From Vampirovibrio sp. (lineage in GTDB: Bacteria; Cyanobacteriota; Vampirovibrionia; Vampirovibrionales; JAJTHC01), in assembly GCA_024998755.1 (NCBI GenBank), contig JACEUU010000003.1:930001-994000 (forward strand): a DNA stretch of 64,000 nt, given 5' to 3'. This document shows positions 34,427 through 43,249 of this stretch, piece after piece. The translations under genes were made by a program, and so were the position numbers. Below the pieces are notes generated by a model. That model was not told the origin of the DNA, did no database searches, and worked only from the letters and a program-made list of their open reading frames with translations. How positions within the stretch are numbered: position 1 is the first letter of the stretch; every line of letters starts with the position of its first letter.

Positions 34427-35089
34427 ATGATGATGTCTTATTCTAACAATATTTTTTTTCCAACTGTTGATGCCAACGATGTTGAAACCAGCAAAAAAAA
34501 TTCTGCCGATGTTGGCGGTTTAAGCAAAGAAGCGGGTGTTACCGCACCAAGCATTTATTTAAGACCTGAAGCAGGGGCCAATGCCAATGACCCCCCCGCA
34601 TTGCAAGCCCAGAATAATGAATTAGATGTGTTATGGTCTAGCAGCCAAAACAGAACGTCGTTGTTAAGAGAAGAAACCAATCCGGCGTTGGTATTGGGTG
34701 TTGGCTTTTTGACGGGTGTTATTTTAACAACATTAGCTTTTTGGTTAGTTTTTAGCCCCGCTTCTAACCCATTTCAAGCAAACCCTAACCAGCCTACACC
34801 TAAAGTTGTAAACCAACAACAAGCCGTTGAACCTGATACGGTAGCTACAAACCCAACAGCCACAGGAAATACAGCTCCGGCAGTAACGCCAGCAGACCCC
34901 AACGCCCCCATAGCCAAAGGAACGATTTACAAAGTAAAAAGTGGCGATAATTTAGGGTCTATTGCGTTGAGTGTTTACGGAGATTCTTCCCCAGCGATGT
35001 TAGACCGCATTTTAAAAGCGAACAAATTAGCGAACGCCAACAAGCTTTCGTTGAATCAAGAATTGATAATTCCGCCTAAAAATTATTAG
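34427..35089 (+). CDS. LysM-domain membrane protein
   Basis: This protein of about 220 aa has a Ser/Gly-rich N-terminal cytoplasmic segment, a membrane helix (about residues 88-108, NPALVLGVGFLTGVILTTLA), a Pro/Thr/Asn-rich linker and a C-terminal LysM domain (about 164-218: YKVKSGDNLGSIA ... LNQELIIPP). LysM binds GlcNAc-containing polymers, mainly peptidoglycan. The protein probably anchors to or senses the cell wall from the inner membrane. The start is a GTG/ATGATGATG cluster at 34424-34435; three in-frame ATG codons follow the GTG. Confidence 0.85.
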   Translation: MMMSYSNNIFFPTVDANDVETSKKNSADVGGLSKEAGVTAPSIYLRPEAGANANDPPALQAQNNELDVLWSSSQNRTSLLREETNPALVLGVGFLTGVILTTLAFWLVFSPASNPFQANPNQPTPKVVNQQQAVEPDTVATNPTATGNTAPAVTPADPNAPIAKGTIYKVKSGDNLGSIALSVYGDSSPAMLDRILKANKLANANKLSLNQELIIPPKNY

Positions 35090-35177
35090 TTTTCATTAGT
35101 TGAAGTGGGTTTTGTACCCTAATTAACCTAAATAGTCAAATTTCTGTAAAGTTTTCTTTACTTTTTTAAGAAAACAT

Positions 35178-35186
35178 TGGTATAAT
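35178..35186 (+). promoter_or_regulatory. Extended -10 promoter of the FtsB-like gene
   Basis: TGG followed by TATAAT (35181-35186), an extended -10, lies 35 bp before the ATG at 35222. No convincing -35 is needed. Confidence 0.55.
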
Positions 35187-35221
35187 GATTATTATTTAGG
35201 ATTACACCCTTCTTCAACCCC

Positions 35222-35977
35222 ATGGGAGCTAGCAACTTCGTGTCATCACCTGCCCAATTGCCATTTTATTCCCTAGCTGCCACTGCTTCTTCGCTTCCCA
35301 CGGAATTACTGCTAGCCGTTGAAGAATTGACTGGTATAACCACATTACCCTTAAGAACAATGACCACCACACCGACAGAATTTGCTGCAACAATTTCAAA
35401 TAACCAGTTACCACTTGATAAAGTGGAATCTTCTGTTGCGTTACCTAAATTGGCACCCCCCAGAAGAAGTTCAGTCAAAAGAAAAGCGGTTTCGTTCGCC
35501 AGTTCTCGGCCTGCAAACCCTTCTCGTATGGCAATGAAGTTGGTGAATGAACCAGCCGTTGAAGGGGCTTGGCCCGACGAACAACCGTTTGCATTGCCTA
35601 AATGGCAACAACGCACGCAAAATCAAGCACGGTCTGCTTGGTTGAGAGATACATTAGTCATTAGTCTAATGGCTACCCGCACCGTGGTAAATGCCTTTAC
35701 GCATTCTGAACCTTGGGTTTATAAAGCGTTGCAAGCCAGTGTGGTTGGGGTTTTATGCTTAAATATTTTATTGGGGTGTGTTAATGTTGGACATCAGCTA
35801 ATTATGGCTAGTGTGCAACGCCCCTATGCTGAACAATTGGCGAGTGAAACGAAAACTCGGCATCATGAAATTGAGCAGAGTTTAGTAGCGTTGAAAAAAG
35901 GCGAAGGCGTAGAAATGCTAGCCCGTGGCTATATGGATATGGTTGAACCGAATCAAGTGCTGGTTAAAGTTCGCTAG
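35222..35977 (+). CDS. Possible FtsB/DivIC-like septum protein
   Basis: The first 150 residues of this 251-aa protein are Ala/Pro/Thr-rich and basic, followed by one membrane helix (about residues 175-195, QASVVGVLCLNILLGCVNVG) and a short helical extracytoplasmic segment with a coiled-coil feel (YAEQLASETKTRHHEIEQSLVALKKG) ending in ARGYMDMVEPNQVLVKV. The tail resembles the C-terminus of FtsB/DivIC proteins (..EE.AR..LGMV.PGE..V). That would make it a cell division protein. The N-terminal extension is unusual, so the call is tentative. Neighbours are the LysM gene upstream and comEC, convergent. Confidence 0.45.
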   Translation: MGASNFVSSPAQLPFYSLAATASSLPTELLLAVEELTGITTLPLRTMTTTPTEFAATISNNQLPLDKVESSVALPKLAPPRRSSVKRKAVSFASSRPANPSRMAMKLVNEPAVEGAWPDEQPFALPKWQQRTQNQARSAWLRDTLVISLMATRTVVNAFTHSEPWVYKALQASVVGVLCLNILLGCVNVGHQLIMASVQRPYAEQLASETKTRHHEIEQSLVALKKGEGVEMLARGYMDMVEPNQVLVKVR

Positions 35978-36092
35978 AACATTCCGTCGCATCTCTAGTT
36001 TTTATTTTACCAATTCAAAGATTAAATAGCGTATTTTGTAGGACGTGATTTATTAGCCCCTATGATACTTGTAACAGCTATATGCAAGAGGT

Positions 36093-38501
36093 CTATTCAA
36101 CAATTTCAATGTTAGATTGTTTTATGCTAATAGCCTGATACAAGTTATTAGTCGGCTTCTGCCATGCCACTTTTTGGGTAGCGGGCATATTGCCCAACCA
36201 AATAACGTGCTTGCCTTGGGTTGCTAACAAACAAACCTGCCAGCGTTCTTTTTTGGCATGGCTACACCATTGGGGTTTTACAAAAAAAGACGAGTTTAAG
36301 GGGGCTTTTGCACCCAATGGAGCTGAAATAATCTTTCCGCTAAACAGGGAGCGTTTCAAACTAACCGCATCTGCCGTATAAACCGTGGAAAGTCCCCATG
36401 TTTGTTTGGCAACCACTAAGCCCGCCATCGGATTAGTTTTCGGCTGCTTCGATTTAGCAGACCGTTTCGTTCGGGGTGGGGCGTTTAAAACGAAAGCAGT
36501 TTTTGGGAAGGCTATGTTTTTCTGAAACAAAAAAGCTGAAACCGCTTGAGCATCACGGTCAGAAAACTGAGCGGGTAAAATAGCCATGGTCTGCGGGTGT
36601 TGCCCTACAGGTTGCCATAAATAAACCGGTTTTGAAGCAGATATCGGAACGAAATAAAGCGTGCTTTCTGTCGTTGCACTAGCGTTGGCTAGAGCAGGTA
36701 TACCGACGGTTGCCAGAGTTTCCGTTACTATTGTAGAATTTGGTTTGGGTTGTTGGAATAATTGTGGTTGAGCCATTAAAAAAACGACAGACAACACCAC
36801 GCAACTTATCGCACTAACCGGTATCCATCGTGTAGAAAAGAGCTTGTTTTTAACCGGAAGGGCTTTCGTTTTGGGTCTCGGAAGAAGGGTGTGGGCTTGG
36901 GTTAATCGTCCAAAAATAGGGGCTAATAGCAAGCCGTAGCTGGTTAGTAACAGAGGAATTGGTAGCGGTTCGTTGAGTTTAAACAAGGCATTGGTAAAAC
37001 CCGCCCCCCAATGGGTAACTAATAGCATGAATTGAAGTCCCCAAGTGGCTAGCCATGCACAAGTTTGCGTAATGCCTTCATGAATACTTAACCCCAATGT
37101 GCCAATAAAGCCCAGCATGGTAAGCGGTGCAACCAACACACTACTAATGGCATTAAACACCGTTGCATGAAGCGGAATTTGATGAAAATAATATAGAATT
37201 AACGGGTTCGCCCATAATTGAGCCACCACCGTAACCATAACCGCTACATTGAACCAATCAGGTAGGCGTAAGCGTTGCCCTAAATTTTCAAATTTAGGGG
37301 TATAAGCAATAATACCCAAGGTGGTTAACACGGAAAGTTGAAACCCAACACTAAACACGCAAACGCCATCTAACACACACAAAAAAGCCACCGCCAATAA
37401 TAATAAATTTAGGGCATGAATGCCCCTATTAACCCCTCGAACCCAAAGTCCCAACTGCCACATGGTAGCCGCCCGTTTAATAGAAGGCGGTAAACCCGTT
37501 AGCAAGGTATAAAACCCCACCCCCGCACTAATTAACGCAAACCTTACTAATCGAAACGGCTTTTGAGGCAATAAGGCTAAAAGTAAGGTCATACAGCCCG
37601 CTACAAAGGCAATATTCATACCACTGGCAGCCACTAAGTGGATTTGCCCTGTTTTCAAGAACGCTTCTTTGGTTGGTGCAGGCAGTTGAATGGCTCTATC
37701 TCCCAACACAATGCCCCCCAACAAACTACCCGATTCTTCCCCCAACGTTTGCTTGAAGATGATTGCCACTCGTTCTCGAATACTATGAACACTTGCTAAA
37801 ACGCCGGCCTGTAAGCCTTCCCACCAAGAAAGAGATGCATTACCATAATTACGATAAATTTTCGGACGTAACAACGCCCCTTCCTGATGTTTGGCTAACC
37901 GATAGTGCCAATCGTCAAAATCACCAGAAAACCTTGGGTTAGCAGGCAGTTTTAATACCCCACCTACAACCATTTTAGACCCAATTGCTTCAGCGGAAAA
38001 ATGGACTTTTTTACCCAGCCCTAAATTGGCATTCACCCGCTGGTTGTTAATAAATGCCGTGGAAAGTTGCCAGCCTTGTTCATCAGGCCACAAGGTGCCT
38101 TTAACCGTTACCCATTGGTTTTGATAAGTAGCCGGTAATTGTTTTTGTTCAATTTTTTGCCATTGTATGATGGAAAGCCCAGCCCCCAATGCTACACCTA
38201 ACACCAAAAGCGTAGCCTGTATTAACAGAGGCATCGGTTTTTGAAGGCGTTTAACCCAAGCAAAAACCAGCAGCCCTGCCATCAGTAAAAACAAGATTAA
38301 TAAGCCTTGAAAGGTGATATTTTGATTGGCGGGTAGATAGAGGTAAGCAGTATAAGTTAAAATTAATACTAGCAGCAAAAAACCCCAACTACTTTGGGTT
38401 TGGCTCAACCAATCTCGAAAGAAGTATCGCAGTTCAAACTGAAGGCATTGCAGCCAATAAGAGTTGTTCAATTTTTTTGTAAGCGGGTTGCTGAACAACA
38501 C
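36093..38501 (-). CDS. comEC: ComEC/Rec2-type DNA uptake channel without a canonical MBL domain
   Basis: ComEC carries single-stranded DNA across the inner membrane in natural competence. The 802-aa protein has N-terminal membrane helices and an OB-fold (DUF4131-like, about 100-220), then the polytopic Competence domain with FLKTGQIHLVAASGMNIAFV (about 280-299) and GLPPSIKRAATMW. The C-terminal region (about 590-802) does not show the metallo-beta-lactamase signature HxHxDH that many ComEC proteins carry. The annotated start overlaps the upstream gene by 68 bp; a later start is possible. Pilus genes pilMN-pilO are elsewhere in the window, so a DNA-uptake system is plausible. Confidence 0.82.
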   Translation of the reverse strand: MLFSNPLTKKLNNSYWLQCLQFELRYFFRDWLSQTQSSWGFLLLVLILTYTAYLYLPANQNITFQGLLILFLLMAGLLVFAWVKRLQKPMPLLIQATLLVLGVALGAGLSIIQWQKIEQKQLPATYQNQWVTVKGTLWPDEQGWQLSTAFINNQRVNANLGLGKKVHFSAEAIGSKMVVGGVLKLPANPRFSGDFDDWHYRLAKHQEGALLRPKIYRNYGNASLSWWEGLQAGVLASVHSIRERVAIIFKQTLGEESGSLLGGIVLGDRAIQLPAPTKEAFLKTGQIHLVAASGMNIAFVAGCMTLLLALLPQKPFRLVRFALISAGVGFYTLLTGLPPSIKRAATMWQLGLWVRGVNRGIHALNLLLLAVAFLCVLDGVCVFSVGFQLSVLTTLGIIAYTPKFENLGQRLRLPDWFNVAVMVTVVAQLWANPLILYYFHQIPLHATVFNAISSVLVAPLTMLGFIGTLGLSIHEGITQTCAWLATWGLQFMLLVTHWGAGFTNALFKLNEPLPIPLLLTSYGLLLAPIFGRLTQAHTLLPRPKTKALPVKNKLFSTRWIPVSAISCVVLSVVFLMAQPQLFQQPKPNSTIVTETLATVGIPALANASATTESTLYFVPISASKPVYLWQPVGQHPQTMAILPAQFSDRDAQAVSAFLFQKNIAFPKTAFVLNAPPRTKRSAKSKQPKTNPMAGLVVAKQTWGLSTVYTADAVSLKRSLFSGKIISAPLGAKAPLNSSFFVKPQWCSHAKKERWQVCLLATQGKHVIWLGNMPATQKVAWQKPTNNLYQAISIKQSNIEIVE

Positions 38502-39681
38502 GAGGATTTACCTGTTTGGCGTTATAAAGTGCTTGTTTTACAATTGTCCATTGCCTTAGCTTAGCACCTATCCACGCTTGTTCCAAGTAACAATTTGTAC
38601 AAGCCGAATTCAAGCTAATAGCCTTTGCCAAAACGGCTTGAGCTTCATCTAACTGTTTCAATAATTGATAAGTTTGTGCCAATTGGATAGACACTGCCGA
38701 AAGGGTTGGCTGGTTAGCCAAAGCCTGATTAAAGGCTTGAACCGCTTCTTGCAGATAGGCGGTGCGTTTCACTTCTGCAAGCCCTTCCTTTTGCTGACCT
38801 AACCACAATAAGGCATTGCCCAAATTTCGCCATTGCAAAGCCAAGCCAACAGTTTGGGCTTCTACCCGCAATGCCGGCAATGTAGATTCCCGATTGGCAA
38901 TAGCCTGATTGACCTTCAACCCAGCCCCACTAACCGTGTTAGACCATTGGGCGGATTGCGAATAAAGGGCTTGCAACGTCGCCACATCTGAAGCAGACAG
39001 TTGTAGTTTCGCTTGGCTACCCGCCTTGTTGTAATACGCCGAAGCCATTACGTCATTCGGGTTTGGGCTATGCCCCAATAAGCCCATTGCATGACCCGTT
39101 TCGTGCAGCAGTACACTTCTTAGTATAACTTGAGATTGAGGTGCACCGGTTGGTTTATTGAGGGCTACGTTCATCTTCATGGTAGTTAATTTGCCTGTCG
39201 ACGAACTAAAAACAGGGGTGGTAATAGCCGCTGTAAACCCCACTTTATCCTTGGTTTCAGTGGTTTTACCTGCGGTGTATTGGGCGTCTAACGTGGGTAG
39301 AAACACCACTTGCAGTTGAGCCTTTTTGCAGGCAATGCTTTCAGGGAATGCTACGTCAAGCGTTGTTTTTTGAGCTTCAGGCAACACCGCTAACCATTGT
39401 TGGATGGCGTTTATTACCAGCGGGCTGACTCTTCTGTCGATATCCGTTGGGTTTTCTGGCACGTTGATGCAAGCGGTGAAGGGAGCATGGGTTGAAAAAT
39501 CCCATCGTAAGCGTTGCCCTTGGTAAAGCACGCTGGAAAGATAATTCCAACCAACCGTTGTTAAAGTAGTAGGGATAGGCGTTTCAGGCTGTAAGGCAAA
39601 ACAAAAATAGCCTGTGCCGATAATCGTTGCTAAAAAGAAAACTAGCATCATCCATTGTTGTTTAAACAAGCTACCCAACAC
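38434..39681 (-). CDS. Matrixin-type metalloprotease with TPR repeats
   Basis: This 415-aa protein has an N-terminal membrane anchor or signal (about residues 8-28), a protease domain with the zinc motif HETGHAMGLLGH (about 190-201, HExxHxxGxxH) and the Met-turn NDVMAS, as in matrixins/metzincins. A TPR-like helical region (about 290-410) follows. It probably cleaves proteins in the periplasm or at the surface. The 18-bp gap to the upstream glycosyltransferase and the 68-bp overlap with comEC make these three an operon. Confidence 0.82.
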   Translation of the reverse strand: MLGSLFKQQWMMLVFFLATIIGTGYFCFALQPETPIPTTLTTVGWNYLSSVLYQGQRLRWDFSTHAPFTACINVPENPTDIDRRVSPLVINAIQQWLAVLPEAQKTTLDVAFPESIACKKAQLQVVFLPTLDAQYTAGKTTETKDKVGFTAAITTPVFSSSTGKLTTMKMNVALNKPTGAPQSQVILRSVLLHETGHAMGLLGHSPNPNDVMASAYYNKAGSQAKLQLSASDVATLQALYSQSAQWSNTVSGAGLKVNQAIANRESTLPALRVEAQTVGLALQWRNLGNALLWLGQQKEGLAEVKRTAYLQEAVQAFNQALANQPTLSAVSIQLAQTYQLLKQLDEAQAVLAKAISLNSACTNCYLEQAWIGAKLRQWTIVKQALYNAKQVNPRVVQQPAYKKIEQLLLAAMPSV

Positions 39682-39699
39682 GAATAAAGCCCCCTACGC

Positions 39700-40941
39700 C
39701 TAATAACTGGTTAGCCTGTTCGCATAATGCTGTAAAAATTGAGCCGTATTAATTGCCCCACGCAACGCAATGGCTTGAGCCCGAAAGTTATCTGCCACGG
39801 TTTGGTATTGAGCATGGTTGTGCAACAGTTGGCTAATAGCTTCTACTAATTTTCCCATTGCCAATTGCGGATAAGTAATAGGCAACGCCACACCCAATTC
39901 GCCTAAGCGTTGAGCATTATTTTCCTGTTCCGCCTGTTTCATATCTGGCACCACAATAAAGGGTTTACCAAGGCTCAGTAATTCCATCGCGGTACTATGC
40001 CCCGCTTGCGTAATTACAAAACTAGCGGAAGCAAACAAGGTAATGCAATTGGGTAATTGCTGATGAATAGCCACGTTACGAGGCAACGTTGCCGTTTGAA
40101 AGGTGGTAATCACTTCAAAATCACATTCAGGGAAGGCTTCTGCTGCTTTAATAATGGCATCAAACAAAGGTTTTCGGTATGTGTGCCCGCCCAAAGTAGC
40201 CACAATTTTGGGTCTGGTGGAAATTGGCACTTTACTTTCAATTTCTGACGGTTCAAACGAAACCAAAGGCCCTACAAAACGAGTTCGTTTTTTGACCGTG
40301 GGGTTTTGTGTCAAATTTTTCAAACAAACCGTATAGGGCGGAGGAAAATCTGGAATTAAAATTTCTTCTGCACTGCAAAGCCAAAACTTCATCAGCCAAT
40401 CAAACGTACCACCTAGTAGCTTCACCAACGGAGAGTCTTGCTCAAAGAAGGGGTAAAACGCACTTTGGTTTGTTAGCACCAAACACGGAATATCTAACGC
40501 AGAAGCAGCCACCACTGCAGCCATTCGCCCATCTGCCACCACAAGGGTAACGTTGTTTTTCCGCATTATTTCTTGTTCTTCTTGCACGGTTTGGCTAAAG
40601 GTTAAGGCAATACCTTGGTTTTTTAAGATGGTTTGCCCCATATCAAACCCGCCTTCTTTGCCCACCAGTTGTAGTTCTCTGGCTACTTCAACACAAGGTA
40701 GGTCGTGGGCTTTTACTCGGTCTAAAGCAATGCCGTAGGAGCCTATTAACACACTGTTTTCAGGTAGGCGTTTGGCTAAGGCAATGGCTCTGCTGGAATG
40801 CCCGAAGCCTTCGCTGGAAATTGAAAAATAAATAATGCCCGTTTTTGCCAAGGCATGGCTGGGGGAAGGAATAATTGAAGAGGAAGAAGAAGTGCTAGAA
40901 AACACAGGTAAACGCTTCGATTCTGAAAATAGCGACAGCAA
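39700..40941 (-). CDS. GT-B glycosyltransferase (MurG-like)
   Basis: The N-terminal domain of this 413-aa protein opens with ISSEGFGHSSRAIALAKRL (about residues 37-55), the sugar-acceptor side of GT-B enzymes, and the C-terminal domain has ITQAGHSTAMELLSLGKPFIVVP (about 305-327), the nucleotide-sugar-binding signature found in GT28/GT1 (two short pieces carry it). The sugar donor is unknown. It is upstream of the protease and comEC genes and may decorate the envelope. Start ATG 40941; the first 35 residues (Ser-rich) look dispensable. Confidence 0.82.
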   Translation of the reverse strand: MLSLFSESKRLPVFSSTSSSSSIIPSPSHALAKTGIIYFSISSEGFGHSSRAIALAKRLPENSVLIGSYGIALDRVKAHDLPCVEVARELQLVGKEGGFDMGQTILKNQGIALTFSQTVQEEQEIMRKNNVTLVVADGRMAAVVAASALDIPCLVLTNQSAFYPFFEQDSPLVKLLGGTFDWLMKFWLCSAEEILIPDFPPPYTVCLKNLTQNPTVKKRTRFVGPLVSFEPSEIESKVPISTRPKIVATLGGHTYRKPLFDAIIKAAEAFPECDFEVITTFQTATLPRNVAIHQQLPNCITLFASASFVITQAGHSTAMELLSLGKPFIVVPDMKQAEQENNAQRLGELGVALPITYPQLAMGKLVEAISQLLHNHAQYQTVADNFRAQAIALRGAINTAQFLQHYANRLTSY

Positions 40942-41025
40942 CGACGGATAACAAGGGTTGGCTACAATACTTTTGCATTATAGCATACTTTACTACTGTA
41001 CTATAAGCTCCTTATACCGATTATA

Positions 41026-41186
41026 ATACCAACTCATAGTTTAAATAGCATAAAATCATGATTCTGGAGACCACGAGGGTCTCCCCTATGAAGGTAAAAT
41101 TTAACAGATTACTGTAGGGGCGAACCCTTGTGGTCGTCCGCCCAAGCTGTAAAGTCAAACACGCTATTTAATCTTTGAGTTGGTAT
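41026..41186. repeat. MITE-like repeat, ATACCAA family
   Basis: The left end ATACCAACTCATAGTTTAAA and the right end GCTATTTAATCTTTGAGTTGG plus TAT are inverted copies. The interior holds a CTGTAGGGGCGAACCC block of the GTAGGGGCG family. The right end abuts the TAA stop of the gene at 41186-42208. Confidence 0.82.
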
Positions 41187-42208
41187 TAAAGCCATTCTGC
41201 CAGTAACGCCTTACCTTGGTCGGTATCTAAAAACTGGAGGGTATCGCCATCAATATCAATGGTAGCCGTTAGCAACACTTTCCAACACGCTTCGCTCTGC
41301 AAAGCCAATTCTTGCCGACTAATCGCCTTCAGCACATCATCCACCGAATTTTTAATGTGGGTAGATAATGCCTCAAAATCATTGTTTGATGTTACGGGGG
41401 GTAGGCCTAATTTTTCCAATATTCGGTTTTTAATAGCCAAGGTAACTTGTTCTGGCTGGCTTAATACTTCTGGGGCTAACGGAGTAAACCCTTCCGCTTT
41501 TAAGGCATTTTGTAGGTTTGCAGCCCTCGTTTTTTCTACGGCGTATTGTAGTTGTTTGTTGTAGTTGGTTAACAAGGCTTTTTCTTTTACTTGATATTGT
41601 TTTACCACATTATTCACTTGTTGTGCTGTCATGGAATCATCTAACGCAATTAGTAGCCTTGCAATACGATTGGCAATAAATTCATCTACCTTACCTTCTG
41701 TTGCCGATTGTTTAATTTCAGCTAATGGAATGGGAGGTAGCCCGCAATGGATCATGGCTTTTTCATGAATTTTCCAGCTAATTTGTTCCGTAAAACTGCT
41801 AATGGCTGCTTTCGCTTTTTCAGGATGTTTTTCATAAATTGCTAAAAGCTGTTTTTCTTGTTCAGCCTTGGTGGTAATAGCGTTGAATAAAGCGGGTTTG
41901 TTTTCTTTCACCCATTGCCATGCCAGTTGAATGGCACTGCCAGATAATACGCCTAAGGCAAACACTTGCCCATCATTGAGCCAAGGCGTTACGGGCTGTT
42001 TGGGTAACGATACCATTTTTTCATGCGAAGTAGAAAGCGTTGGAATGAAAACGGGTTTACAGTCATCCGTTTCTTGTTGGGGTGCGGATGCTTTTTGTTG
42101 TTTGGTATTCATTGCTTTGAAGATAGGCACCATAGGGCGGGGCAATGGCACGGGCTTAGGGAATGAGCGAATGGGGAAAGTGGGAAAAGTCATAAAAAAA
42201 CCATTCAT
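41186..42208 (-). CDS. Unknown 340-aa protein
   Basis: I do not recognise this protein. The longest frame begins at 42304, but a sigma70 promoter for the divergent tatD gene lies at 42267-42295, so I prefer ATG 42208 (MNGFFMTF). The first part is Pro/Phe-rich and basic, a moderately hydrophobic stretch follows (about residues 85-105 of the full frame), and the rest is helical with many Lys/Glu (coiled-coil-like EKTRAANLQNALKAEGF). There is no catalytic motif. It ends at an ATACCAA repeat. Its role is unknown. Confidence 0.65.
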   Translation of the reverse strand: MNGFFMTFPTFPIRSFPKPVPLPRPMVPIFKAMNTKQQKASAPQQETDDCKPVFIPTLSTSHEKMVSLPKQPVTPWLNDGQVFALGVLSGSAIQLAWQWVKENKPALFNAITTKAEQEKQLLAIYEKHPEKAKAAISSFTEQISWKIHEKAMIHCGLPPIPLAEIKQSATEGKVDEFIANRIARLLIALDDSMTAQQVNNVVKQYQVKEKALLTNYNKQLQYAVEKTRAANLQNALKAEGFTPLAPEVLSQPEQVTLAIKNRILEKLGLPPVTSNNDFEALSTHIKNSVDDVLKAISRQELALQSEACWKVLLTATIDIDGDTLQFLDTDQGKALLAEWL

Positions 42209-42266
42209 GCTAAATTTGGAAAAAAAAGAGGGGATGCTACTTCCATAAAACCTACTAACACAAAGT

Positions 42267-42295
42267 TTGGAACGTCTACTTTTTAGCGGTATAAT
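42267..42295 (+). promoter_or_regulatory. Sigma70-type promoter of tatD
   Basis: TTGGAA (42267-42272), a 17-bp spacer and a perfect TATAAT (42290-42295). The start codon TTG 42331 is about 30 bp past the predicted start of transcription. Confidence 0.7.
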
Positions 42296-42330
42296 AATGA
42301 ACACACAAACAATTAAAGGATAGTCTCATT

Positions 42331-43167
42331 TTGTCTAACATCACCCTGATTGATACCCATTGCCATTTAGATTATATTGCCGAAGGGTTGCACGGACACC
42401 CCCCCCATACGGATTTAACCCCAGTGCTTCAACGAGCCACCGAAAAAGGCGTCAATTGGGTCATCAACCCGGGCGTTGAACCCAGTGCATGGAACAGAGT
42501 TCTGGCAGTTGCCGACCAATTCCCTACCGTTTTTGCTGCACTTGCCGTTCACCCTTGTGATGTGGCTAGCGTAGAAAATAACCCGAATTGGCTAACCGAA
42601 TTGGAAGCCCTGCTTGACCACCCCAAAGTAGTGGCAGTCGGCGAAACAGGGTTAGATTATTTTCATCAGCCCAGTGAGGCGTGTGATTTTCAACGCCTGT
42701 GCTTTGAACAAACCCTCGGGTTGGCTAGCCGAAAAAACTTACCCATTATCATCCATTGCCGAAATGCTGAGGCGGATGTAGCAAAAATTGTCGACCAAGC
42801 CCCGAATCTTTCTCGTGGTGGGGTTATGCACTGCTTTGGGGGAGATGCTCAATTTGCCTTAGAAATGGTTGAACGAGGCTATTACATTAGCTTTGCAGGC
42901 AACGTAACCTTCAAAAAAGCGGAAGCCCTTCGGCACGCCGCCAAAGCCACGCCCCTAGACTGGTTGCTGGTTGAAACAGATTCGCCGTTTCTTTCGCCCA
43001 TGCCAGAACGAGGCTTGCCCAATGAACCGTACCGCACAAGGTTTGTAGCGGAATGCTTAGCCGAAGTAAAAGGTATTTCCGTAGAAGAGATTGCTCGCAT
43101 TACCACCGAAAATGCCATTCGATTATTCGGCTTGCCAATTACCTGTTTAGAAACAATGAATTCGTAG
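42331..43167 (+). CDS. tatD: TatD-family metal-dependent DNase
   Basis: This 278-aa TIM-barrel hydrolase shows all family motifs: DTHCHLDY (about residues 8-15, metal ligands), GETGLDYF (about 100-107), IIHCRNAE (about 134-141), GVMHCFGG and VETDSPFLSP (about 214-223). TatD enzymes degrade DNA and take part in repair and quality control. The start is TTG, with AAAGGA about 10 bp upstream; no in-frame ATG precedes the first motif. The stop TAG lies inside a GTAGGGGCG repeat. Confidence 0.94.
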   Translation: MSNITLIDTHCHLDYIAEGLHGHPPHTDLTPVLQRATEKGVNWVINPGVEPSAWNRVLAVADQFPTVFAALAVHPCDVASVENNPNWLTELEALLDHPKVVAVGETGLDYFHQPSEACDFQRLCFEQTLGLASRKNLPIIIHCRNAEADVAKIVDQAPNLSRGGVMHCFGGDAQFALEMVERGYYISFAGNVTFKKAEALRHAAKATPLDWLLVETDSPFLSPMPERGLPNEPYRTRFVAECLAEVKGISVEEIARITTENAIRLFGLPITCLETMNS

Positions 43168-43228
43168 GGGCGGATTGCATCCGCCCGCACTAAAATTTAC
43201 AAAACGGGTGGATGCAATCCACCCCTAC
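43164..43228. repeat. Palindromic repeat, GTAGGGGCG family
   Basis: GTAGGGGCGGATTGCATCC and GGATGCAATCCACCCCTAC are inverted arms around an A/T-rich loop. A second full copy is at 48527-48592, and half copies occur at 22076 and 41113. The first arm contains the TAG stop of tatD. Confidence 0.9.
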
Positions 43229-43249
43229 AGAATTGAGACACTTTAAGAA

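Noticed and set aside
36093..37900. Metallo-beta-lactamase domain in ComEC
   Set aside because: No HxHxDH or HGDxDHxGG-like motif could be found in the last 220 residues.
42209..42304. Longer N-terminus of the 41186 gene
   Set aside because: It would overlap the tatD promoter (TTGGAA-17-TATAAT) and shows no conserved features.
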